Source: DATKKX01 sp035542775 (GTDB taxonomy: Bacteria > Planctomycetota > Phycisphaerae > UBA1845 > UTPLA1). From it: a DNA stretch of 32,418 nucleotides. The translations under genes and the position numbers were made by a program. The stretch lies in assembly GCA_035542775.1 (NCBI GenBank), contig DATKKX010000492.1, forward strand, positions 1-32,418. The letters are read 5' to 3'. The notes beneath the pieces were generated by a model. The model was not told the DNA's origin and did no database searches. It saw nothing but the letters and a program-made list of their open reading frames with translations. Shown piece by piece: positions 1 through 8,062 of the stretch (within the stretch, counting starts at the first letter, position 1; the number at the start of each line of letters is the position of its first letter).

Positions 1-698
1 TGCCCAGTGAGCCCTTCGCTCGGATGACGCTGCGCATCATGGAGCAGTTCGGCATTGCCGTCGTCGAGGACGGAATGCGTAAGTTCATCATCCCCGCCTC
101 CCAGCCGTATGCCCCGACGCATTACGAAGTGGAGCCCGACGCCACGGCCGCCTCCTATTTCTTCGCCGCCGCCGCGATCACCGGTGGGCGGACCACCGTG
201 GAGGGTTTGGGTTCTGAGACATCCCAGGGCGATTGGCATTTCGTGGATGTGCTGGAGAAGATGGGCTGCCGCGTCGATCGGCAACTCCGCTCAACAACGG
301 TCCACGGCCCGGCCGATGGCCGGGTCCACGGGGTGGATGTGGACCTGAACGATATGCCCGACGTGGCCCAGACCCTGGCCGTCTTAGCCGCCTTTGCCGT
401 CGGGCCGACGAGAATCCGCAACGTGGAGAATCTTCGGATAAAGGAAACCGATCGTCTGACGGCCCTGGCCACGGAATTGGGCCGGTTGAACGTCGAGACG
501 GATGTCACGACGGACAGCATCACGATCCGGCCGGAAGAGCCGCCTGTCCCGGCCAGGATAGAAACGTACGGCGATCACCGCATGGCAATGAGCTTCGCCC
601 TCGCCGGCCTTCGCCTCGACGGGATGGTGATCCGCGACCCCGATTGCGTAAGCAAGACGTTCCCAGATTTTTGGGAGGTCTGGGCGACGCTTGGCTGA
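1..698 (+). CDS. aroA: 3-phosphoshikimate 1-carboxyvinyltransferase (EPSP synthase), 3' part
   Basis: This is the C-terminal half or so of EPSP synthase, which joins phosphoenolpyruvate to shikimate-3-phosphate in aromatic amino acid synthesis. The frame is open from the first bases of the window (reading PSEPFARMTL), so the gene begins upstream. The visible part carries the family signature NLRIKETDRL, with the KxxDR active-site residues, and the C-terminal GDHRMAMSFALAGL motif. The end, DPDCVSKTFPDFW, is the usual EPSP synthase finish, followed by TGA. No neighbour in the window belongs to the shikimate pathway. Nothing looks broken; the truncation is only the window edge. Confidence 0.95.
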   Translation, partial: PSEPFARMTLRIMEQFGIAVVEDGMRKFIIPASQPYAPTHYEVEPDATAASYFFAAAAITGGRTTVEGLGSETSQGDWHFVDVLEKMGCRVDRQLRSTTVHGPADGRVHGVDVDLNDMPDVAQTLAVLAAFAVGPTRIRNVENLRIKETDRLTALATELGRLNVETDVTTDSITIRPEEPPVPARIETYGDHRMAMSFALAGLRLDGMVIRDPDCVSKTFPDFWEVWATLG

Positions 699-1180
699 TG
701 ATGTGACTTCGTCGCCACGAGCGGCCGGTGATCTGCGAGGCCACTGGGGCAATTTGCCACACGACCGGCGCGGCGATCGCGAGAGGCCGCTTCTTTGGGT
801 GACGGCGTGCGGCGGGGAAACAGCTCTGCGGTTCGCGCATAAAAAAAGCGCAACTCGCGACAGGCGGGAACCCTACCTAGTTTCGTTTGCCGCAAGCGAC
901 GGCAGTAGCGCACAAGGGCGCTCGGTTTTCGGGTTGCGGAGTTGTCACGATCACATACTCCGCTCAGCGCTGGTGTCGCGTATTGCGCCTATTGAGTTAT
1001 ACCACAGAATCGGTAAAAAGCCAATGATTTGAACGCTTTTTTTTCAAAATCTGAGCCGCCCCGCACACGAGGGACCGTACCGCTGCGGGCCTCAACCGGT
1101 CATCCCACCCCGTTGACATCCCCGGCGACTGCTCCGCACAGGTTGACTTTCTCCCACTCTCTGCGGATGTCGACGCGCCG
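699..1180. other. Intergenic region without a recognisable gene
   Basis: About 480 bases lie between the end of aroA and the 3' end of the minus-strand membrane protein. Short open frames exist on both strands, but none shows a recognisable domain or a convincing ribosome binding site. The only structure seen is a weak A/T-rich hairpin with a T-run near 1015-1044. Confidence 0.5.
1015..1044. terminator. Weak hairpin plus T-run, possible terminator
   Basis: AAAAAGC (1015-1021) and GCTTTTT (1035-1041) are inverted repeats around a 13-base loop, and the T-run continues to 1044. The A/T-rich stem is weak, so termination is only a possibility. It lies between two genes that converge here (aroA and the minus-strand membrane protein) and could serve either. 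Confidence 0.25.
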
Positions 1181-1774
1181 TCACATTCGCGAAATGCCGC
1201 ACCGCACGTCCCCAACCGCTGTTCCGCACTCCGGGCAAATCCCACTCACGTTCCCAGTCAAGTTGTAGCCGCGCTTGTGGCATGTCGGCGGAGCGTCCGA
1301 CCCAGGCTCAGGTCGACCGATCCGGAAAGTCATGTAGGTGATTGGCCAGCAGGGAGCACAAAGGACCAGAAAAAGCGCCGTGTCTTCCAAGTACTGGGCG
1401 ATACGCGCCCCGCGCCACGGTCCAACCGCAGCCATCACAATTGCGAAGACGAGCGTGTAAAGCCCTGGCGTGGCCAACAGAGTTTTGAAGGCTGCTCGCT
1501 GCTCATGCACGGTCGCCCGCAGGATGAGGCCCGAGATGATCGCCGAGCCCCACAGAGTACTCGGAATAAGGATCATGGCGAGCATGAGGCTCTGGAACGG
1601 TGATGGTCCAGACGAAGCTGCCGCACTCCGGAGCCAGACACAGTACAGAACCAGCCAGCAAAGCGCCGTGCCCACTCCAACAACCGCGGAAACACCCACC
1701 TGCGTGTTCGCCGAGCGCTGACGCATATGTAAGTACCTTGCTGCATGTTCAGCCTGCATGAATATCACCCACAT
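1181..1774 (-). CDS. Membrane protein with C-terminal zinc-ribbon-like tail (one Cys lost)
   Basis: A hypothetical protein of about 197 residues with four hydrophobic stretches, probably membrane segments, in the first three quarters. The C-terminus, CHKRGYNLTG...CPECGT, resembles the CxxCGYxLTG...CPECG zinc ribbon common in planctomycete membrane proteins. The second Cys is replaced by Arg (codon CGC where TGC is expected), leaving three of four metal ligands. I chose the ATG at 1774 because GGGAGG lies 9 bases upstream. An ATG at 1726 (AAGG upstream) and a longer frame to 1810 are alternatives. The gene diverges from selB with about 38 bases between starts. Function unknown. Confidence 0.6.
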   Translation of the reverse strand: MWVIFMQAEHAARYLHMRQRSANTQVGVSAVVGVGTALCWLVLYCVWLRSAAASSGPSPFQSLMLAMILIPSTLWGSAIISGLILRATVHEQRAAFKTLLATPGLYTLVFAIVMAAVGPWRGARIAQYLEDTALFLVLCAPCWPITYMTFRIGRPEPGSDAPPTCHKRGYNLTGNVSGICPECGTAVGDVRCGISRM

Positions 1775-1800
1775 TGCTACGCGCCTCCCCGGTTCTCCGC

Positions 1801-1806
1801 TAACAT
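1801..1806 (+). promoter_or_regulatory. Candidate -10 element immediately before selB
   Basis: TAACAT matches the TAnnnT -10 pattern and ends 6 bases before the selB ATG, with no Shine-Dalgarno sequence between. This spacing would put the transcription start at or next to the start codon, i.e. a leaderless mRNA. No good -35 is visible. The der gene has the same arrangement at 25051. Confidence 0.3.
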
Positions 1807-1812
1807 ACATTC

Positions 1813-3786
1813 ATGGCCAATGTCCCCGACAAAGCCGCCGCAGCCTCGGTCGCCGGCCAGCCGCGCTACTGCATCCTCGGCACCGCCGGCCACATCGATC
1901 ACGGCAAGTCCGCACTGGTCAAAGCCCTGACCGGCACCGACCCCGACCGTCTGCCGGAAGAGCAGGCCCGCGGGATGACCATCGAGCTCGGCTTCGCCCA
2001 TCTGAATCTCCCCGGCCCCAGCGGCGAAAAAGACGCCGTCCGCGTCGGCATCGTTGACGTGCCCGGCCACGAGCGTTTCGTGCGGACCATGGTTGCCGGC
2101 GCCACCGGCATCGACCTGGGCATGCTGGTCGTCGCCGCGGACGACGGCGTCATGCCGCAGACCCGCGAGCACGTCGACATCCTCGATCTGCTCGGCGTCC
2201 GGACCGGCCTCGTCGCCATCAGCAAGGCCGACCTTGTTCCGCCGGACCGGATTCAAATCGTCCGCTCGCAAATCACCGCCTTGGTGCAAGGCACGACGCT
2301 GGCAGCTTGGCCGATCGTGCCGACGTCAGCGAAAACTCGCCAGGGCCTCGACGAGCTGTGTTCAACAATCGCTAGACTGGCTCTTGCCCTGCCGCCTCGT
2401 GATGCCGGCTCCATCTTCCGTCTGGCCATCGATCGCGTCTTCGCCATTCACGGCCGCGGCACGGTCGTGACCGGCTCCGTGCTGGCGGGCAAGATAGCGC
2501 CCGGTGCGACGCTGGAATTGCAGCCGCCGTGTGTATCCTGCAAAGTCCGCGAGGTTCAGACGCACGGCGCCGCGGTGCAGGCCGTCGGCCCCGGCCAGCG
2601 CGCCGCCTTGAACCTCACCGGCATCGATCGCGAGCAGATCGAGCGCGGCATGGAACTGGCCACACCGGGCTACTTGGCTGGCTCGCGCTATGTCGATGCG
2701 AAAATCCGCCTCCTCTCGCGGCGCGAAAAACCGCTGCCGTCGCACCGCTTGGTCCGCATCTCGATGGGCACGTCCGAGACCATGGCCATGCTCGTGGTCG
2801 TCGGCGGCACGAAATTGGAGCCCGGGAAAGACGCGCTGGTGCAGTTGCGATTTGAGCGGCCGGTCTGCGCGGCCTTCGGCGAACGGTTCATCCTGCGCAA
2901 TGAGACCGCCCAGGCGACCCTCGGCGGCGGCCACGTCGTGCGACCGATCTCACGGCGAGTTCGCCCCAAGCATCCCGATGAGCTGGAAGCATTGCAACGG
3001 TCCGAGGCCTCCGATGCCTTTGTCCGCCTTGAGGAAGCCGTGCGCCGCGCCGGGTTCCAGTCGCCCAACGCCGTTCGCCTTGCGTGCGAGGTCGGCATCC
3101 AACCCGACGAGGCGGCGAAGCTCATGGAGAAGCTGCGGCAGAGCGGCCGATTGACGCCGCTCAGCGGTGGCCGGGTGATACACAAGGACACCATTGAGGC
3201 CATTCAGCACCGGGCGCTGGCCTATCTGACTCGGCATCACGCGATGAACCCGCTGGAGCCCGGCATCCTCCGCGACCGTTTCGTCGGCTGGATCGACAAA
3301 CGCAGCGCCGCCGGCCTGGGCAAGACGATTTTCGAGCGGCTGGAGACGGGCAAGCTGATCGTGGCCCGCGGGCCGTACATCGCCCATCACGAGTTCAAGC
3401 CTGCCATGTCGGCGGAAGACTCGGCGTTATTGGAAAAGCTGGTGAAGGAGGTCGAGGCCGGTGGTCTGGACCCACCCACCTGGTCGGCGATGAAGACCAC
3501 GGCAGCCCTGGCGAAGCAACGGGCGAAAGTGCTGGAAGAGCTGGCCAAGTGCGACAAGCGGTTGGTCCCGATCGGGCCGCAGCAGTTCGTCTCCGCGGGG
3601 GCAATGGCTCGGCTGAAGGAGACGGTGCGAAAAGTGGGCCAGGGCCGGCATTTCAAGCTGGCTGAGGTCCGCGACGAGCTGCAATTGAGCCGACGCGCGG
3701 TCCAGCCGCTTCTGGAATACCTCGACCGCATCCACTTCACCAGGCGGGTGGGGGACGAGCGTGTGCTGATGGAGGGCGGTCGATGA
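1813..3786 (+). CDS. selB: Selenocysteine-specific elongation factor SelB
   Basis: SelB is a GTPase that delivers Sec-tRNA to the ribosome at UGA codons followed by a SECIS hairpin. The 657-residue protein has an EF-Tu-like GTPase domain: G1 GTAGHIDHGKS at residues 23-33, the G2 Thr in GMTIELGF at 54-61, G3 DVPGHE at 82-87 and G4 SKAD at 137-140. Beta-barrel domains follow (FAIHGRGTVVTGSV begins the first). The C-terminal roughly 270 residues fit the winged-helix repeats that bind SECIS RNA. Length is slightly above that of E. coli SelB. The start is the ATG right after a -10-like element. The stop overlaps the selA ATG (ATGA), so the two are probably one operon. Confidence 0.96.
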   Translation: MANVPDKAAAASVAGQPRYCILGTAGHIDHGKSALVKALTGTDPDRLPEEQARGMTIELGFAHLNLPGPSGEKDAVRVGIVDVPGHERFVRTMVAGATGIDLGMLVVAADDGVMPQTREHVDILDLLGVRTGLVAISKADLVPPDRIQIVRSQITALVQGTTLAAWPIVPTSAKTRQGLDELCSTIARLALALPPRDAGSIFRLAIDRVFAIHGRGTVVTGSVLAGKIAPGATLELQPPCVSCKVREVQTHGAAVQAVGPGQRAALNLTGIDREQIERGMELATPGYLAGSRYVDAKIRLLSRREKPLPSHRLVRISMGTSETMAMLVVVGGTKLEPGKDALVQLRFERPVCAAFGERFILRNETAQATLGGGHVVRPISRRVRPKHPDELEALQRSEASDAFVRLEEAVRRAGFQSPNAVRLACEVGIQPDEAAKLMEKLRQSGRLTPLSGGRVIHKDTIEAIQHRALAYLTRHHAMNPLEPGILRDRFVGWIDKRSAAGLGKTIFERLETGKLIVARGPYIAHHEFKPAMSAEDSALLEKLVKEVEAGGLDPPTWSAMKTTAALAKQRAKVLEELAKCDKRLVPIGPQQFVSAGAMARLKETVRKVGQGRHFKLAEVRDELQLSRRAVQPLLEYLDRIHFTRRVGDERVLMEGGR

Positions 3787-5189
3787 GCGGGCAGGGTGAA
3801 TCGGATCTCTCGCGAATTCCATCGATGACCATTCTTCTCAAGGCGGCGGAGAGCAGCGACGCATTGCGCAGCCTGCCACGATCCGTCGTCGCGGATGCCT
3901 TGCGCGAAGCCGTGGACGCAATGCGTGCCCGTCTCCAAGCCGGCGAACGAGCCGGCCTGGCATGCGAGGTCGAATCATTACTGGCCCAGGCCCACACGAT
4001 CATCCGGCACCAAAGCGTGAACCGTCTGACGCGGGTCATCAACGCGACCGGCGTCGTGCTGCACACCGGCCTTGGCCGCAGTGTGCTGCCGGACGCCGCC
4101 ATGGAGCGGCTGATCCGCGTCGCCCGCGGTTACTGCAATCTCGAGATCGAGCTGGAGAGCGGCAAGCGGGGCAAGCGCGGGCAGTACGCCGAGCAGGTGC
4201 TCTGCCGGCTGACCGGCGCCGAGGCGGCGTTTGTGGTGAACAACAATGCCGCCGCGACGATGCTGGTACTGCACGCCATGGCCAAAGAGCGCGAGGTGAT
4301 CGTCTCTCGCGGGCAGCTTATCGAGATCGGCGGGTCGTACCGCCTGCCGGAGGTGATGGTCGCCGGTGGGGCGGTGCTGCGGGAAGTCGGCACGACCAAC
4401 AAGACGCATCTGCGCGATTACGAGGCGGCGATCGGCGACAGGACGGCCATGCTGATGCACGTTCACACCAGCAACTACCGCGTCGTCGGTTTTGCCGAGG
4501 CCCCCGAGGCAGCCGAGTTGGTCGAGCTGGCCCACACGCACGGCTTGGCGATGTTCGACGATCTGGGCAGCGGGGCTTTGCTCGATGACGAAATCTGGGC
4601 TGCGGCGGAGGAGCCCACGGTGGCCACGAGCCTCCGGGCCGGCGCGGACGTGGTATCGTTCAGCGGCGACAAACTGCTCGGTGGCCCACAGGCGGGCATC
4701 CTCCTGGGCAAAAAGGAGATCATTGCCAAGCTGCGCCGCGATCCCATGGCCCGAGCCCTGCGAATCGACAAGCTGACCGTCGCGGCGCTGGAGGCGACGC
4801 TCGAACTGTACTTCTCGCCGGAATCGCTCAAGCGTGACGTTTCCCTGCTGGCGATGTTGTCGGAATCGCTCGATTCGCTGAAAGCGAGAGCGGAGACGCT
4901 GGCCGGGCGTTTTGGCAAGGCCATGCCGGGCGAGTCGTTTACGGTGATCCGGGACGAGAGCTTTGCGGGTGGGGGTTCGCTGCCCGCCTGGCCATTCCCG
5001 ACGGCGGCGGTACGGTGGCGGCCCGCCGCGAAACCATCGCTTGACGAAATCACGCGACGCCTTCGGTTGGGCCAACCGAGCGTCTTGGCGCGGATCCGGG
5101 AAGATGCGATCCTGTTCGACTTGCGGACCATCGCCGAACGGGAATTCGACGATCTCGCTTCCGCGGTCGCGGCGGCAAGAGAAGCATAG
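3783..5189 (+). CDS. selA: L-seryl-tRNA(Sec) selenium transferase SelA
   Basis: SelA is a PLP enzyme that converts Ser-tRNA(Sec) to Sec-tRNA(Sec) using selenophosphate. The 468-residue length is typical of the bacterial family. Recognisable parts are the N-terminal domain ending near RVINATGVVLHTGLGR, the PLP-fold segment VNNNAAATML, the FDDLGSG motif, and SFSGDKLLGGPQAG with the PLP-binding lysine at about residue 297. The ATG overlaps the selB stop by 4 bases, so selB and selA are probably translationally coupled. The selB-then-selA order is the reverse of the common one. Neither selD nor a tRNA-Sec gene was seen in the window. Confidence 0.96.
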   Translation: MSGQGESDLSRIPSMTILLKAAESSDALRSLPRSVVADALREAVDAMRARLQAGERAGLACEVESLLAQAHTIIRHQSVNRLTRVINATGVVLHTGLGRSVLPDAAMERLIRVARGYCNLEIELESGKRGKRGQYAEQVLCRLTGAEAAFVVNNNAAATMLVLHAMAKEREVIVSRGQLIEIGGSYRLPEVMVAGGAVLREVGTTNKTHLRDYEAAIGDRTAMLMHVHTSNYRVVGFAEAPEAAELVELAHTHGLAMFDDLGSGALLDDEIWAAAEEPTVATSLRAGADVVSFSGDKLLGGPQAGILLGKKEIIAKLRRDPMARALRIDKLTVAALEATLELYFSPESLKRDVSLLAMLSESLDSLKARAETLAGRFGKAMPGESFTVIRDESFAGGGSLPAWPFPTAAVRWRPAAKPSLDEITRRLRLGQPSVLARIREDAILFDLRTIAEREFDDLASAVAAAREA

Positions 5190-5321
5190 CGTCGGCTCCG
5201 TGGCTGACGTGACCCGCAGACGGCTGCTGTACCGGCGATCGCCGCATGGCTGCGGCGTTTGTGCGGCCATGCCGGATGCCCGACTCGACCGGGGGCCTTC
5301 AATCCCCTGACAGGATGAGGA

Positions 5322-6407
5322 GTGTTGCCACTCGTGCAAGAGTATCGACAGAATCCGTTGACTGGTAATTGGGTCATCATCTCGCCGGGCCGCGCGGCAC
5401 GGCCGCAGCAGTTTGCTCACTCCGCCGAGCAATCCCTTCCCGAGCGCGATGCGGAATGTGATTTTTGCCCCGGCAACGAGCACAAGACGACGCCGGAGGT
5501 TTACGCGGTTCGCGACGACTACTCCGCCGTGGACCGCGAAGGCTGGCGCGTCCGCGTGGTGGCCAATAAGTACCCCGCGGTGACTATCGACGCCGAGGGC
5601 GTTCCGACGCCGGAGTCCGTCGCCCTGGCCCGCCCCGCGCCGGCGCCGGATCCATCCATCGAACCCTCCCAGCTCCGCCCCAGCCGCCCGGCTGTCGGCA
5701 TGCACGAGGTGGTCATCGAATCGCCGGCCCACAATCGGCATTGGGCGTTGCAGGATACCAGCCAGGCGACGCTCATCGTGGAGACCTTGCGCCACCGCTA
5801 CCGCATGATCGCGCAGGCGAAGGATGTCCGCTACATCTCCATCATCAAGAACCACGGTCGCAGATCGGGCTCCTCGCTCCGCCATCCGCACCTGCAGATC
5901 ATCGCCACTGCCGTCGTCCCGCCCGCCGCGGGCTTCATGGTCGATCGGCAGGAAGTGTATGCGAAGGAAGCCGGCCGTCCGTACTTCGAGGCCGTCCTCG
6001 CCGAAGAATTGCCTTCGGGCCGCCGGGTCGTGGCGATGAACGAGGAGTTCGTCACGCTGACGCCATGGGCCTCGCAGGTGCCGTATGAGATGTGGATCGT
6101 TCCTCGCCGGCAGATGTCGGGCTTCGGCGAGCTGCCCGATGGACAATTGGAGCGGTTCGCCATCGTCCTGCGGGATGCCCTGTATCGGCTGCACCAGGGA
6201 CTGAACGATCCGGACTACAACTTCGTGATCCACAGCGCCCCCAAGGGCCAGCGGGCTCAGCAGCATCATCGCTGGTTCGTCCAGATCGCCCCGCGCGTGA
6301 CGACCCCCGCCGGTTTCGAGCTCGGTACCGGCATGTACATCAACACCGTGCCGCCGGAGGAAGCCGCCGCGACGCTCCGCGACGTCGCCCCCAGGGAGAT
6401 TCAGTAA
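5322..6407 (+). CDS. galT: Galactose-1-phosphate uridylyltransferase family protein
   Basis: A HIT-superfamily nucleotidyltransferase of about 361 residues. It carries the N-terminal metal motif CDFCPGNE (Cys46, Cys49), an HPHLQ motif at residues 188-192 in which His190 is the expected nucleophile, and a C-terminal HHRWFVQIAPR segment. The family moves UMP between UDP-glucose and galactose-1-phosphate (Leloir pathway). Relatives act on ADP-glucose or other sugar phosphates, so the substrate is not certain. The start is ambiguous: GTG 5322, TTG 5325 or GTG 5334, all near a GAGGAG sequence. It follows selA by about 130 bases, and no galK or galE lies nearby. Confidence 0.85.
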   Translation: MLPLVQEYRQNPLTGNWVIISPGRAARPQQFAHSAEQSLPERDAECDFCPGNEHKTTPEVYAVRDDYSAVDREGWRVRVVANKYPAVTIDAEGVPTPESVALARPAPAPDPSIEPSQLRPSRPAVGMHEVVIESPAHNRHWALQDTSQATLIVETLRHRYRMIAQAKDVRYISIIKNHGRRSGSSLRHPHLQIIATAVVPPAAGFMVDRQEVYAKEAGRPYFEAVLAEELPSGRRVVAMNEEFVTLTPWASQVPYEMWIVPRRQMSGFGELPDGQLERFAIVLRDALYRLHQGLNDPDYNFVIHSAPKGQRAQQHHRWFVQIAPRVTTPAGFELGTGMYINTVPPEEAAATLRDVAPREIQ

Positions 6408-6422
6408 CCTCGCCGCCTAAGC

Positions 6423-6448
6423 GAGGCCGGTTTAGCCGACCGGGCCTC
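6423..6448 (+). terminator. GC-rich hairpin after galT
   Basis: GAGGCCGGT (6423-6431) pairs with ACCGGGCCTC (6439-6448) with one bulged base and a 7-base loop, 16 bases past the galT stop. No T-run follows, so it may be a terminator of weak type or an mRNA-stabilising hairpin. Confidence 0.4.
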
Positions 6449-6519
6449 ACTCACTTTGTGACCCGTCGCTGCACGCCAAGCAGAGCCGGCCCGCACGCGA
6501 CGCCCGGCCGCAGATTCGC

Positions 6520-6525
6520 TATACT
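6520..6525 (+). promoter_or_regulatory. Candidate -10 element for apgM
   Basis: TATACT, one mismatch from the consensus TATAAT, lies 38 bases before the apgM start. No convincing -35 is visible. The octamer CTATACTC recurs upstream of the Ser/Thr kinase gene at about 27132. Assignment rests on motif and position only. Confidence 0.4.
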
Positions 6526-6563
6526 CACCCAGTCGAAGCATCGAACCCCTGGAGTCGCATCCG

Positions 6564-7763
6564 GTGAACATCAAATACGCCATCATCCTGCCCGACGGCG
6601 CCGCCGACGAACCGCTCGACGAGCTCGACGGCCGCACGCCGTTGGAAGCCGCCAACCTCCCGAACATCGACTCAATCGCCAAGGCCGGCCGCCTTGGCAC
6701 CGTCCGCACCGTGCCGGAAGGCTTCGTCCCCGGCAGCGATGTCGCCACCATGTCTCTCCTTGGCTATGACATCCGCAAGCACTACACCGGCCGGGCTCCC
6801 ATCGAGGCCGTCGCCCGCAACATTCCCCTCCGCCCGGACGACGTGGTCTTCCGCTGCAACCTGGTGAACATCACCAACGGCGAAATGACCGACTTTACCG
6901 CCGGGCACATCCGCACCGCCGAGGCCGATCAGATCATCAAGGCTTTGAACGCCGCTCTGGGGTCGGAGGAGGTCCAGTTCCACACCGGCATTTCCTACCG
7001 CAACCTGATGGTGGTCCGCGACAAGACCGCCCTGGATGTGTCCTGCATGCCCCCGCACGACATCCCGCAGGAGCCGGTCGCGGAATACCTGCCCAAAGGC
7101 AAGGGCGCCGACAGGATCCGGCGGCTGATGGAGCAGGCCCATCACATCGTCGCGGATCATGATGTCAACCATGTCCGCAAGGATCTCGGTGAGTTGCCCG
7201 CGACCGACATCTGGCTGTGGGGCCATGGCATGGTGCCCATAATGGAGCGGTTCCGCCAGCGGTTCGGCGTTCGCGGCTGCGTGATCGCCGCCGTGGATCT
7301 GATCCGCGGTCTCGGCAAGCTGTTGGGCTGGACGCTCATCGACGTGCCCGGTGCGACCGGCTATCTCGACACTGACTATGCTGCCAAGGGCCGCGCTGCG
7401 GTCAAGGCAATCGACGAATACGACCTGGTCACCGTCCACATCGAGGCTCCTGATGAGGCCGGTCACGCCGGCGACGTCGCCGCCAAAATCGAGGCCTTGG
7501 AGCGGATCGACGAGCTGATCGTGGGGCCGGTACTGGAGAAGCTGCGAAGCTTCGAGCACTGGCGGATCCTGGTTTCGCCGGATCACCCCACGCCGATCCG
7601 GATCAAGACCCACTCCGCCACGCCTCCGCCGTTTTGCATGGCCGGCACCGGCGTCGTCCGCGTCATCGCCCAGAACCGTTTCACGGAGCGCCTCGCCGCG
7701 CAGAGCGACCTGCACATTGAGCAGGGCCACGAACTGATGGAATACTTCCTCCGGCCGACGTAG
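6564..7763 (+). CDS. apgM: Cofactor-independent phosphoglycerate mutase, archaeal ApgM type
   Basis: An alkaline-phosphatase-superfamily phosphoglycerate mutase of 399 residues, interconverting 3- and 2-phosphoglycerate in glycolysis. The N-terminus IILPDGAADEP provides a metal-binding Asp (residue 11). PGSDVATMSLLGYD at about residues 56-69 includes the likely nucleophile Ser58. HIEAPDEAGH and SPDHPTPI...KTHS supply further metal ligands. The length fits the archaeal-type family; some members have been annotated as possible homoserine kinases. The start is GTG 6564, with GGAG about 9 bases upstream. It appears to be a single-gene unit after galT. Confidence 0.9.
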   Translation: MNIKYAIILPDGAADEPLDELDGRTPLEAANLPNIDSIAKAGRLGTVRTVPEGFVPGSDVATMSLLGYDIRKHYTGRAPIEAVARNIPLRPDDVVFRCNLVNITNGEMTDFTAGHIRTAEADQIIKALNAALGSEEVQFHTGISYRNLMVVRDKTALDVSCMPPHDIPQEPVAEYLPKGKGADRIRRLMEQAHHIVADHDVNHVRKDLGELPATDIWLWGHGMVPIMERFRQRFGVRGCVIAAVDLIRGLGKLLGWTLIDVPGATGYLDTDYAAKGRAAVKAIDEYDLVTVHIEAPDEAGHAGDVAAKIEALERIDELIVGPVLEKLRSFEHWRILVSPDHPTPIRIKTHSATPPPFCMAGTGVVRVIAQNRFTERLAAQSDLHIEQGHELMEYFLRPT

Positions 7764-8062
7764 TACCTTCTCGGATGACGTTGTCCGGTCCAGGGAGGCC
7801 AAGGCTTCCGCCGAGCCATCTTGCCTTACCACTTGCCTGCGTCCACCCCAGTCACGACCGATAATCGCTCGCTGGCTCCGCCACCTCCGACAATCGAATC
7901 GACCAGGCGCGGGCTCCTCAGCCGGCTCGCAATCCGTCTGCTCACTGCCCTCGCAGGCGGCCGATAACTCAATGTGGGGCCGCGCGCCCGTTACAGACAG
8001 GCCGCGCGCCCCAAGCACCGCGCCTCTTCGTTCGCCGCGAACAGGCACTGACAGTGCCCAGG

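Noticed and set aside
5301..5314. 14-base sequence AATCCCCTGACAGG repeated at 13383-13396
   Set aside because: A single exact 14-mer pair is expected by chance in a GC-rich window of this size, and the flanks do not match.
3978..6269. Very long minus-strand open frame (about 760 codons) opposite selA and galT
   Set aside because: It lies antisense to two clearly conserved genes, crosses their boundary, and its Arg/Gly/His-rich product has no recognisable domain. It is a by-product of high GC at third codon positions.
6672..8048. Long minus-strand open frame opposite apgM
   Set aside because: Antisense to a well-conserved gene, with composition typical of a GC-rich shadow frame.
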